A stretch of DNA of 64,000 nt from Lachnospiraceae bacterium (GTDB taxonomy: Bacteria > Bacillota > Clostridia > Lachnospirales > Lachnospiraceae). The stretch spans positions 16,286-80,285 of the forward strand of contig SVEI01000005.1 of NCBI GenBank assembly GCA_015057445.1, written 5' to 3'. Shown one piece after another: positions 26,424 through 36,503 of the stretch; within the stretch, counting starts at the first letter, position 1; every line of letters starts with the position of its first letter. Under the pieces are notes generated by a model. The model saw only the letters and a program-made list of their open reading frames with translations. It searched no databases and was not told the origin of the DNA. The translations under genes and the position numbers were made by a program.

Positions 26424-27081
26424 CGTCCTCTACCTCGTAGACCACATCTCCCATCTCCATCAAGTTGGGATCATGAGTGGTCATTACAATGGTTATTCCT
26501 TCTTGTTCCACAAGTTTCTTGAAAAGATGCATAACCTTAAGTCCTGTCTCTGTATCAAGGGCTCCTGTAGGCTCATCTGCAAATATTATCTTAGGTCTGT
26601 GTGCTATTGCTCTTGCTATAGCCACACGCTGTTGCTCACCACCAGACATTTGACCTGGCATATGCTGCATTCGCTCACCCATACCAACAATACTTAGACT
26701 TTGCTTGATTCTTTCATCATACTCACCTTCACACTCTGCAAGTCGCATGGCAAAGTCCACATTTTCGTAGGCATTCATTATAGGAATCAATGCTACAGAC
26801 TGGAACACAAAGCCTATATCCTTTCTTCTCATAGCCTCACGTTCACTGTCAGACAGTCCTTGAATTTCATTTCCATCAAATATTACCTGTCCATCAGTTG
26901 GCTGATCTAACGCACCAAGTATATTAAGCAATGTGGTTTTTCCACTACCTGAACGCCCTTTAAGTATAGTTAGAGACGCTCTTGGAATACTTATGTCCAC
27001 ACCCTTAAGAGCGTAGAAATCCTCTCCGCCGGTTTTGAAGCAACGTACTATATTTTTTCCAATCAATATATTGTCATTCAT
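26395..27081 (-). CDS. MacB/LolD-type ABC transporter ATPase
   Basis: The 228-residue protein is a plain one-domain ATPase with Walker [11 protein letters not shown]-loop [10 protein letters not shown], signature SGGEQQR, Walker [13 protein letters not shown] and VMTTHDP. Its length is typical of LolD-type partners of FtsX-like permeases. It lies 3 bp after the large permease and overlaps the next ATPase. The block thus encodes two different ATPases for one permease, so a heterodimeric motor is plausible. Confidence 0.93.
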   Translation of the reverse strand: MNDNILIGKNIVRCFKTGGEDFYALKGVDISIPRASLTILKGRSGSGKTTLLNILGALDQPTDGQVIFDGNEIQGLSDSEREAMRRKDIGFVFQSVALIPIMNAYENVDFAMRLAECEGEYDERIKQSLSIVGMGERMQHMPGQMSGGEQQRVAIARAIAHRPKIIFADEPTGALDTETGLKVMHLFKKLVEQEGITIVMTTHDPNLMEMGDVVYEVEDGEIVGRYEN

Positions 27082-27084
27082 AGC

Positions 27085-29916
27085 TTACTCCTCTCCCAGC
27101 TTAAGAGCCTGTGTGATGTTAAGGGATTTAAGTAACTTTCTAAGCACCAAGATACATACTAATATCATCAGCACTATAACTACTGAAAGCTTTATTATAT
27201 CTCCCATTTCAAAGTAAATATAAATATCTAGATTATGCTTCTCAGGCAGGTAAACAATACCGAAAAGCTTTACAAATAAAAGTGTGGAAACCATTCCTAC
27301 CACTCCACCTGCTATAACTGATAAAAATGTACTAAATATATGCTCATTGATAAGCATTCCATTAACATCCTTTAAGGACATACCCATAGCTCTATACACA
27401 CCAAAGAGAAGTTCTCTTTGTCTTATTGATGATATCCAATAGATAAGGAAACCTATAGCACATAGAATAAGAGCTATGACAAAGCTTAAGGTAAACATAC
27501 CATTTGTAATCTGTATCATAGGTGAATTCTTCATTCTGGTAATATCCTCATGGAGAACTCCTATACTTTCTACCTGAACCTTATTATCCTCTATAAATTT
27601 TTCCACATCATCATAAGTTGCATCCTCTGACAAACGCATCCACACCTGATATGGAGATATTTTAAAGCTATTAGCTACAGTGGCATAATTTGCAACAACC
27701 AAGTAGTTTTCCTGCAAGTCACCATTTTCATCATAGTAATATCTGTCGTAGCCTGGCCAGTCATCTACAATGGCTGTTACCTGACACACCATAGTTCCTC
27801 TTACAGTCTCCTCCTTCTGAGGTATGGCCCCCATACGACTGGCTCTAAAATTATCTCCCACACTTATACCCAGTTCCTTAGCTAGATTAGAAGAAATCAC
27901 CACTCCGTTTGGCTTAGCTGCCATGGCATTGAGATGGTTGTACCAGTGTGTATCCTTATTAAGCTCATCCTTAAAGTATGCAGTTTTTCCAAACTCATCT
28001 GTGATAATTCCTCTAAGCATACAATTCTTAATATCCTTGCCGGAGAATGACACTGTGGTCTTATCATCATAGATTACTCTAGTTACATTTTCACAAATAC
28101 CTTCTTCCATAAGTTGCTGATACTTGTTAAAATCAGGTTCTTTAAACTCATAATCAACATCTCTTACAGGAATAAAAAATATCTTGTTTTCCCACTTTTC
28201 CTGAAGCACAATATCTGCTCCATTCTCATAAGTAATTCTATCCTCATTATTTCTATTTATAGTTCTTGCAGTATTTGCATTGAATAGTCCCAATGACACT
28301 GTAAGTATAAGAAATACAGAAATAAATCCTTGCTTTCTGGTAGTTCTAGTTATCTGTAGAAATGATGCATACATAGATGGTTTCCATCTCTTCTTACCTA
28401 TTCTATAAACCAGTTTTACCAAATAATGTATGAGACGTAAAACTACCAATCCTAAACCTATGATAAATATTAATGAGTCTAGGAATATCATAGGGTCCAT
28501 CTTACTTCCCGCTATGGCATTGGCCCTTATATTCTCCAAATCCTGATTAAAATTATACAGCAAATATATGGATACACCTAAGATTACAATATCTACAAAA
28601 TATTTTTCCCATAATGGCATCTTACCTGATGTTGCGTCAGATTTGTGTTCTACTATAGAAACCTTTGATGCAGATACAACAGGTACTAATACAAATATCA
28701 CACCCACAAGTCCTGCTACAAGACCGTAGATAATCATTTCAGGAGCAAAGGTGTACATCCATATATTTCCAAATGAAAATGTTAAAAAGTCTGTTGTTCC
28801 TGCTGCCAGTTTACAGAGCAGATAGGAAAGCGGCAATCCCACAACAAGTCCTAAGAATGCCACTATCCCTGCTTGTAACCCATACATTGCAATAACCTGA
28901 CGTCTGCTTAAACCTCTACTTCTATGCATAGCGATTTCATTTTTCTCAGACTCCACTATCTGCTTGGAAACCATAAATATAAATGCCAGCACCATACCAA
29001 GAATAGGCAACTCCAAAACCCAGAGAATAACATTTACAGTTTTCCTCTCTGACTTAAAGTCATCAATTATTTCTTGGAATGAATAAAAGAAGTTCGAATC
29101 CGCCTTCAAGAACTCCTGCATATAGTATTCTATGTTATCTACATTATTGCTGGTAATGTCTATGTAATCAAGCATAGTATAGTGCTTGTAATTCACTGTA
29201 TAGCTATTACTGTCAGTTCTATAATTAGCCATAATGTAATCGAAAGATACTGAGTCTACAAATACATGCTCAGTAAAATCATTTGGCTCCATCTGCCAGT
29301 AAAGATCACTGTTATCGCTCTCCTTAAAAATACCAGTAATAAGAAGCTTAAGAGTGTCTCCCTTTTCATCCTTCCAGTTTACAAAATTAAGTACCTCACC
29401 TTCTATAAGGCCATACTCATCCATTACATTCTCTGGAATGATACAGGTAAGAAGTCCTGATGTAGCTGATGGGTATGCATACAATCCACCACCTTTAAGT
29501 AACTCTGTATGCTCTACTATATCTGGCATATATGTAACCTTTAGATAATTACCCTTACTACCATAACTCCCCTGACAGCTTTCCTCATCAAAGTACACTA
29601 TAGTCTGCTTAGCTAAGACATCCACACCAGTTAGATACCCCATCCATACGTTATGGTAATTATCCACTCCTGCAATCACTTCATCTACACCGCTAAGACC
29701 TTCTACATTGTAGGCTCCAGGTCTGCCAATAACAACAGGGTACTCATTATCATCCTCTATATAGGCTCTAAAACTACTATCTAAAAGCATATTTAGAGAA
29801 CCCTTCTTAAACATAGGCTGACAGGAAAATACTGCCACAAGAAATGCCATACCAAGTAAAAGACACAGGGTAAGCCATAGCTTATTTTTAATTTTTTTAA
29901 TTATCATATGAAACAT
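27085..29916 (-). CDS. Large FtsX-type ABC permease (MacB-like)
   Basis: The 943-residue protein has the layout of a two-module FtsX permease: a first membrane segment (about 10-29), a large extracellular domain (to about 285), three membrane segments with MHRSRGLSRRQV, a linker with another helix pair, a second extracellular domain (about 530-800) and a final trio of segments with YRAMGMSL. It moves substrates or transmits force across the membrane with ATPases such as the two downstream. It is coupled by 3-bp spacing to both neighbours. Such transporters export peptides, lipids or antibiotics, or sense them; the sequence does not show which. Confidence 0.92.
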   Translation of the reverse strand: MFHMIIKKIKNKLWLTLCLLLGMAFLVAVFSCQPMFKKGSLNMLLDSSFRAYIEDDNEYPVVIGRPGAYNVEGLSGVDEVIAGVDNYHNVWMGYLTGVDVLAKQTIVYFDEESCQGSYGSKGNYLKVTYMPDIVEHTELLKGGGLYAYPSATSGLLTCIIPENVMDEYGLIEGEVLNFVNWKDEKGDTLKLLITGIFKESDNSDLYWQMEPNDFTEHVFVDSVSFDYIMANYRTDSNSYTVNYKHYTMLDYIDITSNNVDNIEYYMQEFLKADSNFFYSFQEIIDDFKSERKTVNVILWVLELPILGMVLAFIFMVSKQIVESEKNEIAMHRSRGLSRRQVIAMYGLQAGIVAFLGLVVGLPLSYLLCKLAAGTTDFLTFSFGNIWMYTFAPEMIIYGLVAGLVGVIFVLVPVVSASKVSIVEHKSDATSGKMPLWEKYFVDIVILGVSIYLLYNFNQDLENIRANAIAGSKMDPMIFLDSLIFIIGLGLVVLRLIHYLVKLVYRIGKKRWKPSMYASFLQITRTTRKQGFISVFLILTVSLGLFNANTARTINRNNEDRITYENGADIVLQEKWENKIFFIPVRDVDYEFKEPDFNKYQQLMEEGICENVTRVIYDDKTTVSFSGKDIKNCMLRGIITDEFGKTAYFKDELNKDTHWYNHLNAMAAKPNGVVISSNLAKELGISVGDNFRASRMGAIPQKEETVRGTMVCQVTAIVDDWPGYDRYYYDENGDLQENYLVVANYATVANSFKISPYQVWMRLSEDATYDDVEKFIEDNKVQVESIGVLHEDITRMKNSPMIQITNGMFTLSFVIALILCAIGFLIYWISSIRQRELLFGVYRAMGMSLKDVNGMLINEHIFSTFLSVIAGGVVGMVSTLLFVKLFGIVYLPEKHNLDIYIYFEMGDIIKLSVVIVLMILVCILVLRKLLKSLNITQALKLGEE

Positions 29917-29919
29917 AGC

Positions 29920-32313
29920 CTACTCCTCTTCTTTATCTACAAATTCCTGGGCTATAACATCCCCTTCTTTCAAACCACTAATTACACATATATCGTGTTG
30001 ACTACCTGCAGGGCCACCCTTGCATTGCACATAATGCTTAACCAACTGCCCATCCACTAGCTTCCACACATATGTATAGGTTACTGTTCCTTCTCCGGAC
30101 TTAACCTTATCTTCCTGGTATACCATATGACCTGGAAGTACCACAGAATTTTTGATAATTGTCTTTGGATAACGAGCCACAAAATCCTTATCTAAATCAT
30201 AGAATTTATCATCTTCCATCTTAACAAAATATCTGGCTTTCTGATTACCTGAATTAGTGCTTATATAAACCTTATTATCGTTATGTGTAAAATAAAAGCT
30301 TCCATCATCGCCATTTATTCCCACAACCTTACCTTTATAGGAAGCATCACCATAAACAAAATCTATTGTCTGATTAATCTGTAAAGCATCCTCACTTCTA
30401 AGCTCCACTACATTACTTGAAGGCACATCTATATTAAATAATCTGTCCCCAACCTTTATGTTTTTACCAATCTTAAGATTCAGATTAGTAACCTTTCCCG
30501 ATTTTTCAGCGTATATATTTATAGCTCCATTTCCATCATTATTACAGCTAACCTTATTATACTGTTGTTCCATATTTGATAACTGATGAACATAATTTAT
30601 CTCATCTAGCTGTTTGTTAAGTTTAATTACTTCAAGCTGACAATTTAGTTCCTCGTAAAGATATGGACTAACCTTCTCCTCTTCTGAATTTCCCTGTGCA
30701 TCCTGTGGAGTTGCGTCAGGAATAACCGCCTCTGGCACAGAAGCATCTGAATTTATACCATTTTCAGGTACTGCATCTGTAGGTGTAGCTTCTTCAAGAG
30801 TCGCATCTGTAGATGTTGATATTTCTGTATCTTCCTTATTTTCAGTCTGGTCATCACCTGCTATAGCTTGCTGTCTAGCAATATATGCAGCCTGTATTTC
30901 ATCCTCTTTTGCTTTGATTTCATTATCAAAGTTTTTTACATTTTCCACGTGACTAGCTTTAAAATTAATTATGTTATTATACATTTCTGTAAGGGTAGCG
31001 CTACCTTCATTAGTTCTTATGGTACATATTAACTCCCCTACACTTACTTCTTGACCTTGAGTTACAGATATTGTTTCAACCTGACCCTCGTACTCAGAAT
31101 AAAACTTCTTGGTGGAAGTATTTTTTACACTGTAAAAATCAGATTCTTCTGTTGATTGATAATCACCATACTGCACAGTGTGCTCATCATAAGTTTCTGG
31201 CAACACAGAGTCCGATGTATAATACACCATTTCTCCTTCTGCAAGACCAGATAACACCTCTGTATAAAATGTATCCGATGCTCCTAAGGTTACATACCTA
31301 ATTTCTCTGCCTTCACCTTTCTTAACGTAAACGAAATCTCCCTGTTCATCCTCATACAAAGAGTCATTACCTACAATTATACTTTCCTTAGTTTCAGTCT
31401 TTTGAAGAAATACCGGAACATTACTACCAACCTCTGGCATAGTACCTTCACCCGCAAACTTCATTCTGATTGGTGGTGTTAATGTTCTAGCCTGTGCAGT
31501 CATAAGCTCCTCAGGAAGGTATTCATATATTTTAAGCATCTGCCTTTTTCCATCCTTGAAAGTGTAAAATACTGGGTATATTTTCTCCAGTTTATGTCCC
31601 TTCTCATCTCCAGGAAGTTCTATGTAACAATCCTCATAGTCAGATATTATAACTATATTATCACAGCTATTTACAGTATCTGACTCAGCCAAATCCTTAA
31701 TATATGTAACATATCCACTGTGAGATGCTACCAATGTACCATCTCCTGCAATCTCCTGTTGTTTTACTATCTCCTTATCTAAGGCACTTTGTTGATGATT
31801 ATAAAATAGCTGATCATAGCTATGATTCTCATCCAATACAGAAATTTGAGTTTTTATTGCCTCAGCACCATCAGTATCATTATTTTCTTGGGCTCCCTTT
31901 AGCTTATACTCAAGTTCTTTTTTATTCTGTTCATATATCTTACATTTTATATCCCATGCCTTGTAATTGAGAGACTTTTGACTACTTAGAGAAGATATTT
32001 GAGCACTGGCACCTTCTGTGTCTGCCTGTACTATAACAGTTCCCGCTTCCACATAATCCCCTATTTCCACCTTAACCTCTGATACCTTTGCGGTTGTAAG
32101 ATAAAAGTGGCAATAGTCTGTAGGCACAACCACACCATCTCTTATGGTTATATCACCTACATTTCCCTTCTCCACAGGACGGTAGGATTCATTAACAGCA
32201 ACTGGTTTTTGAAGCTCTGGCGCTTCCATGTTTTCCTTCCCACAGCCTGTGGTAAGAAGTAGCATGGCACATAACAAGTATGAAATTTTAGTTTTTATTT
32301 TCTTTAATTTCAC
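29920..32313 (-). CDS. HlyD/MacA-like adaptor lipoprotein with two lipoyl-like regions
   Basis: The 797-residue protein has a lipoprotein signal ending in LLTTGC. The region VEIGDYVEAGTVIVQADT (about 80-100) is a biotinyl-lipoyl-like half motif, as in membrane fusion proteins. A second set of lipoyl-like halves occurs later (VETISVTQGQEVSVGELI near 420 and VTNLNLKIGKNIKVGDRL near 615), with coils around each. The middle holds a Thr/Asp/Ala/Pro-rich linker. This is about twice the usual adaptor length, as if two adaptors were joined. It is followed by the FtsX permease and preceded by a second, normal-size adaptor. Confidence 0.85.
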   Translation of the reverse strand: MKLKKIKTKISYLLCAMLLLTTGCGKENMEAPELQKPVAVNESYRPVEKGNVGDITIRDGVVVPTDYCHFYLTTAKVSEVKVEIGDYVEAGTVIVQADTEGASAQISSLSSQKSLNYKAWDIKCKIYEQNKKELEYKLKGAQENNDTDGAEAIKTQISVLDENHSYDQLFYNHQQSALDKEIVKQQEIAGDGTLVASHSGYVTYIKDLAESDTVNSCDNIVIISDYEDCYIELPGDEKGHKLEKIYPVFYTFKDGKRQMLKIYEYLPEELMTAQARTLTPPIRMKFAGEGTMPEVGSNVPVFLQKTETKESIIVGNDSLYEDEQGDFVYVKKGEGREIRYVTLGASDTFYTEVLSGLAEGEMVYYTSDSVLPETYDEHTVQYGDYQSTEESDFYSVKNTSTKKFYSEYEGQVETISVTQGQEVSVGELICTIRTNEGSATLTEMYNNIINFKASHVENVKNFDNEIKAKEDEIQAAYIARQQAIAGDDQTENKEDTEISTSTDATLEEATPTDAVPENGINSDASVPEAVIPDATPQDAQGNSEEEKVSPYLYEELNCQLEVIKLNKQLDEINYVHQLSNMEQQYNKVSCNNDGNGAINIYAEKSGKVTNLNLKIGKNIKVGDRLFNIDVPSSNVVELRSEDALQINQTIDFVYGDASYKGKVVGINGDDGSFYFTHNDNKVYISTNSGNQKARYFVKMEDDKFYDLDKDFVARYPKTIIKNSVVLPGHMVYQEDKVKSGEGTVTYTYVWKLVDGQLVKHYVQCKGGPAGSQHDICVISGLKEGDVIAQEFVDKEEE

Positions 32314-33305
32314 TAGTTAATCACCACCTTTTCTCCCGCAGTAAGACCATTTTCAATTACAGTCATACCCTCTATAGTCTGACCTACAGTAACTGATACA
32401 GCCTCACGAAAACCATTTTCGTCTAAGGTGTAAACATAGGCCGATTCTTCCACATAAAATACGCAGTCCTCCGGTACATATAGCACATTCTTTAAAGCTG
32501 GCTTATTAAGCACCATTGTCATCTTTTCAACTCCTGTCACACCATCTACAGCCATAGTAAAATTGAGTTTTCTTCCTTCTTCTCCCTCTAGCTTCTCTAT
32601 AGAAACCAATCGAAGACTATAAGTGGAATTGGCATAGGATGCTTCATATATCTCATCTACTTTAAAATCAAAATCATCAGTTGTTGTGGCATAGTACTCT
32701 CCAGTACCATATATTAGAGTAAGCACATTATCTCCAGAATTAACCACACCATAATCAAGAAGGTCTGAAACCATGATTACAGTTCCCTGCCCCTCCGCCT
32801 TTATATTGTAGCTTTCTAGCTTTGCATTAAGCTCCTGAATATACAGACCACAAACATCCATATCCTGTTTCAACATCTTTATGTCTTCAGTGTAGTCTTG
32901 AGTTTCATCTATTTTCATAAGCCTAGTATAGTGATCGATGAGTAGCTGATCCTCTGTGCGCTGATTCTCATAACCAGTTATTTGCTCTGATATATCCCCA
33001 GCCTTAAAGCTAACCAAGGTCTGGCCCTCACTTACCATATCTCCCTCTGTAACATATATCTGGTCTACCTCCATCTCATCCTGTCTTGGGAAGTAGTTCT
33101 TCCTCTGAAATGTATCCGAGGTAACCTCAAGAGTAAGAGTAGGCACTATATCTCCTCTCTCCACACTTACTGTCTCGTAGGTGATTTTCTCATATTCACT
33201 TATTCTAACATTTGCCCTCTCCTCTTCTTTAGACTTACCACAGCCTGTAAGAAGCATGGAGCATCCTAGGGAGCAAATTATAATTCCTACTAAACTCTTT
33301 TTCAT
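32313..33305 (-). CDS. MacA-like membrane fusion lipoprotein
   Basis: The product of about 330 residues starts with a lipoprotein signal ending in MLLTGC. It shows the adaptor order: a first lipoyl half (VDQIYVTEGDMVSEGQTLVSF), a helical hairpin with coiled coil (about 105-160), a second lipoyl half (IKAEGQGTVIMVSDLLDYGV), a beta-barrel and a membrane-proximal domain with GLTAGEKVVIN at the end. It should link the FtsX permease to outer-surface components. The ATG at 33305 has GGAGG six bases upstream; the frame extends to a TTG that overlaps this site. It overlaps the next gene by one base. Confidence 0.88.
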   Translation of the reverse strand: MKKSLVGIIICSLGCSMLLTGCGKSKEEERANVRISEYEKITYETVSVERGDIVPTLTLEVTSDTFQRKNYFPRQDEMEVDQIYVTEGDMVSEGQTLVSFKAGDISEQITGYENQRTEDQLLIDHYTRLMKIDETQDYTEDIKMLKQDMDVCGLYIQELNAKLESYNIKAEGQGTVIMVSDLLDYGVVNSGDNVLTLIYGTGEYYATTTDDFDFKVDEIYEASYANSTYSLRLVSIEKLEGEEGRKLNFTMAVDGVTGVEKMTMVLNKPALKNVLYVPEDCVFYVEESAYVYTLDENGFREAVSVTVGQTIEGMTVIENGLTAGEKVVIN

Positions 33306-33389
33306 TATAGCCTCCAAAAGGTTAAGATATTTTTATGTTGATTTTAAACTAGTTTCTATTATATCAGTAACTTGTACACTATGTCATCT

Positions 33390-34874
33390 CTAATATAAGT
33401 CAATATCAAATGGATCCTCAGCCCATATAAAATCTACTATAGAGCCGTCTAATGCATTGACGCCAAATCTGGCACAGGGTTCACCATAATAAGTGGTTTT
33501 GTTTATATCCATAGAAAAATAATATACCCACACAGGAACTAATGCGTAACCCTCTCCCTCATAATATGTAGCAATATATTTTAACTCTATAGTACCTATG
33601 TCGTTATCTATAATTGGTCTTTCGTCAACATATTTTATAGCCATATCATTGATATAATCAAAGTCCATAAGAACGGAATCGTCTGAAAGCTTCTCTGTTA
33701 TCTGATAACCTGTAGAAAATGAAATGTTATATATTCCATCATCGGTTACGGTTACATATATGTATTCCTGAAAATTCCCAAGCTCTTCACCATATACTTG
33801 AGTCATCTTTAAATCATTATATCCATGTGCTACATAGCCCACATCCAAATTCCCATATCTTTTGGCAAAGATAAAGCAGTATCCATTGGCCTTTTGAGGA
33901 CCGTACACCGCCTCACCATCCCTTATAGTGTAGTAATCCGAGGTCATAACACAGTAGGTGTAGATATTGTCAATTTCCTCAAAGCCCAGTTTCTTCAAAG
34001 CATCAAGGGCATCTCTTCTTGCTTCCTCTTCATCTACTATGTTCTCTCCGGAAAACATAGTTGTTCTCTCATTAATCATCTCATAGCCATGTACTATTGA
34101 ATCGGAGTAAACATTTGACATGCTTATTACGCCATATGGTACTCCTCCTACAGGCTCCACATACTGAACAGTCATATCCCACTCTTCCCCATCCACCTTA
34201 CCTCTAAGTCTGGTCTTACTTTTGCGGGTAGAAATAGAATCATCAGGTGTATCCTGGTAGCTTTCTCTAGTCTCCTTGTAAAGTAGCTGACCATCCGAAA
34301 GCTCCACAAAGTTGCTTTCCTCATATTTTGAAAGTTCATAATCTATACTGTTAATTACATCCTCTGGTGCATATGGTATGGTACAGCAAGGTAACTTGTA
34401 ATATTTTTGACCCGCTCTGCTTTCTCCACCATAATACTCTATAAGACCTACAGCATGCTCTCTTTCGGCATAAAGCTCCTCCTCGTTACATATATCAAAT
34501 GGCTTTATAACCTGATACTCACTATTATCGAAAAGCTTGTCCGCATAGCCTTTTACAAGTTCATCATCTATAGGCACAAAGGATAATCCATACACACCTA
34601 TATCCTCTGTAGTCTCCGCTATAACCTTGGCGTCAATGATAGACTTCTGTTCTCCTGCCACATTTGCATTTGAAACATAGTAAACTGTCTCCGGATAAGT
34701 GTATGTAGCTTGGGCATCCGTAGAAGTAGCACTTCCTGCGCTTACATTTTCATCTTCCACAGCACTTAGCTTATCCTGTATGTCATTGCTCTTATCATTA
34801 TTACAGCCAGTACATAGGGTCATAATTATTAATATGGTTAATAACGTTTTCCTACTAATAAGCATTTTTCTCAT
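33390..34874 (-). CDS. Lipoprotein with PepSY/YycI-like C-terminus, copy B
   Basis: The product of about 494 residues has a lipoprotein signal ending in TLCTGC and no known N-terminal family. The C-terminal part ends with YALVPVWVYYF, then GVNALDGSIVDF, the pattern of PepSY- and YycH/YycI-like domains. It is a paralogue of the preceding lipoprotein: shared stretches are VKGYADKLFDN, LKKLGFEEIDNI, FQEYIYVTVTDDGIYNISF and the C-terminal motif. Several in-frame ATGs precede the signal; I chose 34874, which has AGAGGA eight bases upstream. It lies in the MacB-like block and may sense or bind the exported substrate. Confidence 0.8.
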   Translation of the reverse strand: MRKMLISRKTLLTILIIMTLCTGCNNDKSNDIQDKLSAVEDENVSAGSATSTDAQATYTYPETVYYVSNANVAGEQKSIIDAKVIAETTEDIGVYGLSFVPIDDELVKGYADKLFDNSEYQVIKPFDICNEEELYAEREHAVGLIEYYGGESRAGQKYYKLPCCTIPYAPEDVINSIDYELSKYEESNFVELSDGQLLYKETRESYQDTPDDSISTRKSKTRLRGKVDGEEWDMTVQYVEPVGGVPYGVISMSNVYSDSIVHGYEMINERTTMFSGENIVDEEEARRDALDALKKLGFEEIDNIYTYCVMTSDYYTIRDGEAVYGPQKANGYCFIFAKRYGNLDVGYVAHGYNDLKMTQVYGEELGNFQEYIYVTVTDDGIYNISFSTGYQITEKLSDDSVLMDFDYINDMAIKYVDERPIIDNDIGTIELKYIATYYEGEGYALVPVWVYYFSMDINKTTYYGEPCARFGVNALDGSIVDFIWAEDPFDIDLY

Positions 34875-34922
34875 ATGCATTTTCCTCTCAATCATCTTCC
34901 TCATAACCATTTTGCTATAACA

Positions 34923-36350
34923 TCAATAACTCCAGACATCAGTAGCGTATTCCTTATATCCAAATTCAATAATACTTCCATCTAAAGCGTTAACACCAAA
35001 ACAGCTAGAATCCCAGCCACCCATATCAACCTCCGTGGAATATAACCAAACAGGTACCAAGGCGTAATCCTCTTCACCATAATAGGTTATTACGTATTCT
35101 AATTCTATATTAGAAATTGTAAGTACAAATGGAAAACTCTCCTCCATATATTTCTTAGCTATTATATCAACATCCTCAAAGCTTAGTAGCTCCGCGTCAT
35201 CAGTTAATTCTACAGGCTCATCATAGCCCTTATAAAATGATACCTCAAGAATTCCCTCACTGGTAATATTTACATGAATATATTCCTGGAAGCATGCCTG
35301 CTCTAAACCGTACACCTTTGCATATGTAGGTGTATCAAGAACATAATTATTATTCAAAAATGCAACTGGCAAACTATCATACCTAGGTGCAAATATAAAT
35401 CTATAACCATCATTTACTTCCTTATCATCCACATTGGTCACTAACTGTAATGTCTGTATATTATCAATTTTATCAAAGCCCAGCTTCTTCAAAAATTCCT
35501 CTGTATCTGCTCTTGCAGCATCTATGTCAAGCAAATTGTTTCCATAACAGCTTGTGGAAAAATCATTTACACCTACACACTGAGTAATCTCTGTATCTGT
35601 GTAAACCTTATACATAATCATCACATCGTAATCATGCATATTATTTTCGTTGGTGCCATAGGCTCTAAGCTCCCACTCATCACCGTCTACAGTTCCTCTT
35701 AGTTTTCCCTTTTTTGCTATTAGCTCTCCTGCGATATTACCAGACTCATCAAAGTCCTGATAGCTTTCCTCATATAAAATTTGATCCTCCTTATATTCTG
35801 CCACATTACTTTCCTGAAACTCTGACACCTGCTGATCAATCATAGTAATATTTTGCTCCGGTCCTATAGATATAGGTGAATAAACTCCATAGTGCTGTTT
35901 TTCTCCTGCACCATCTACACCACCATAATAGCTCCATATATCCATATAATAATTTCGCTCATCATTAAGTTCCTCTAAACTACTTACCTCATAGGGTTTA
36001 ACCACTGTATATTCTCCATTATCGAAGAGCTTGTCTGCGTAACCTCTGACATAAGAATCATCCATAGGTGTGTAGCTTAAGCTGTAGACTGATATGTCAT
36101 CTGTCTGGGTAGCCGATACTTTGGCGTCCACCTCAATAACCATTCCTGAATTAAGCTGACTTGATGCCTCATAAGATACTGACTCTGGCATACTGTATAT
36201 TTCATCACTACTATCATTTTCTTCTCCTGCTATGGATTCACTACTATGGAGAGATGATAATTTTTCATCTATCTCCTGTTCCTCTTTATTATTACAGCCT
36301 GTTAGAGAAAAGATAAGTATCATTAATCCTACAAACAATCTCTTCCTCAT
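34923..36350 (-). CDS. Lipoprotein with PepSY/YycI-like C-terminus, copy A
   Basis: The product of about 475 residues starts with a lipoprotein signal ending in SLTGC, followed by a Ser/Glu-rich linker. Motifs shared with copy B include VRGYADKLFDN, LKKLGFDKIDNI, FQEYIHVNITSEGILEVSF and the closing YALVPVWLYS and GVNALDGSIIEF. It is the first gene of the MacB-like block and is followed by copy B after about 48 bp, so the pair arose by tandem duplication. The ATG at 36350 has GGGGG six bases upstream. Function is not known; the C-terminal motif is like those in proteins that modulate sensor kinases or peptidases. Confidence 0.8.
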   Translation of the reverse strand: MRKRLFVGLMILIFSLTGCNNKEEQEIDEKLSSLHSSESIAGEENDSSDEIYSMPESVSYEASSQLNSGMVIEVDAKVSATQTDDISVYSLSYTPMDDSYVRGYADKLFDNGEYTVVKPYEVSSLEELNDERNYYMDIWSYYGGVDGAGEKQHYGVYSPISIGPEQNITMIDQQVSEFQESNVAEYKEDQILYEESYQDFDESGNIAGELIAKKGKLRGTVDGDEWELRAYGTNENNMHDYDVMIMYKVYTDTEITQCVGVNDFSTSCYGNNLLDIDAARADTEEFLKKLGFDKIDNIQTLQLVTNVDDKEVNDGYRFIFAPRYDSLPVAFLNNNYVLDTPTYAKVYGLEQACFQEYIHVNITSEGILEVSFYKGYDEPVELTDDAELLSFEDVDIIAKKYMEESFPFVLTISNIELEYVITYYGEEDYALVPVWLYSTEVDMGGWDSSCFGVNALDGSIIEFGYKEYATDVWSY

Positions 36351-36416
36351 CCCAACACCCCCAGCATAAATCATTCTACAATGTAGTATAAGATATAATT
36401 GTATCTAAAATGTATC

Positions 36417-36452
36417 AAAAAATGAGAATGTCAATTTTTTGACATTCCCATT
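36417..36452 (-). terminator. Terminator of the GGDEF-EAL gene
   Basis: AATGGGAATGTCAA and TTGACATTCTCATT pair (one mismatch), followed by six T on the minus strand. It separates the c-di-GMP gene from the MacB-like block. Confidence 0.85.
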
Positions 36453-36503
36453 TTCTTAATTACATGTATTCTGTTGTACTAGCTCTATAAAGCCCTCATA
36501 TCC

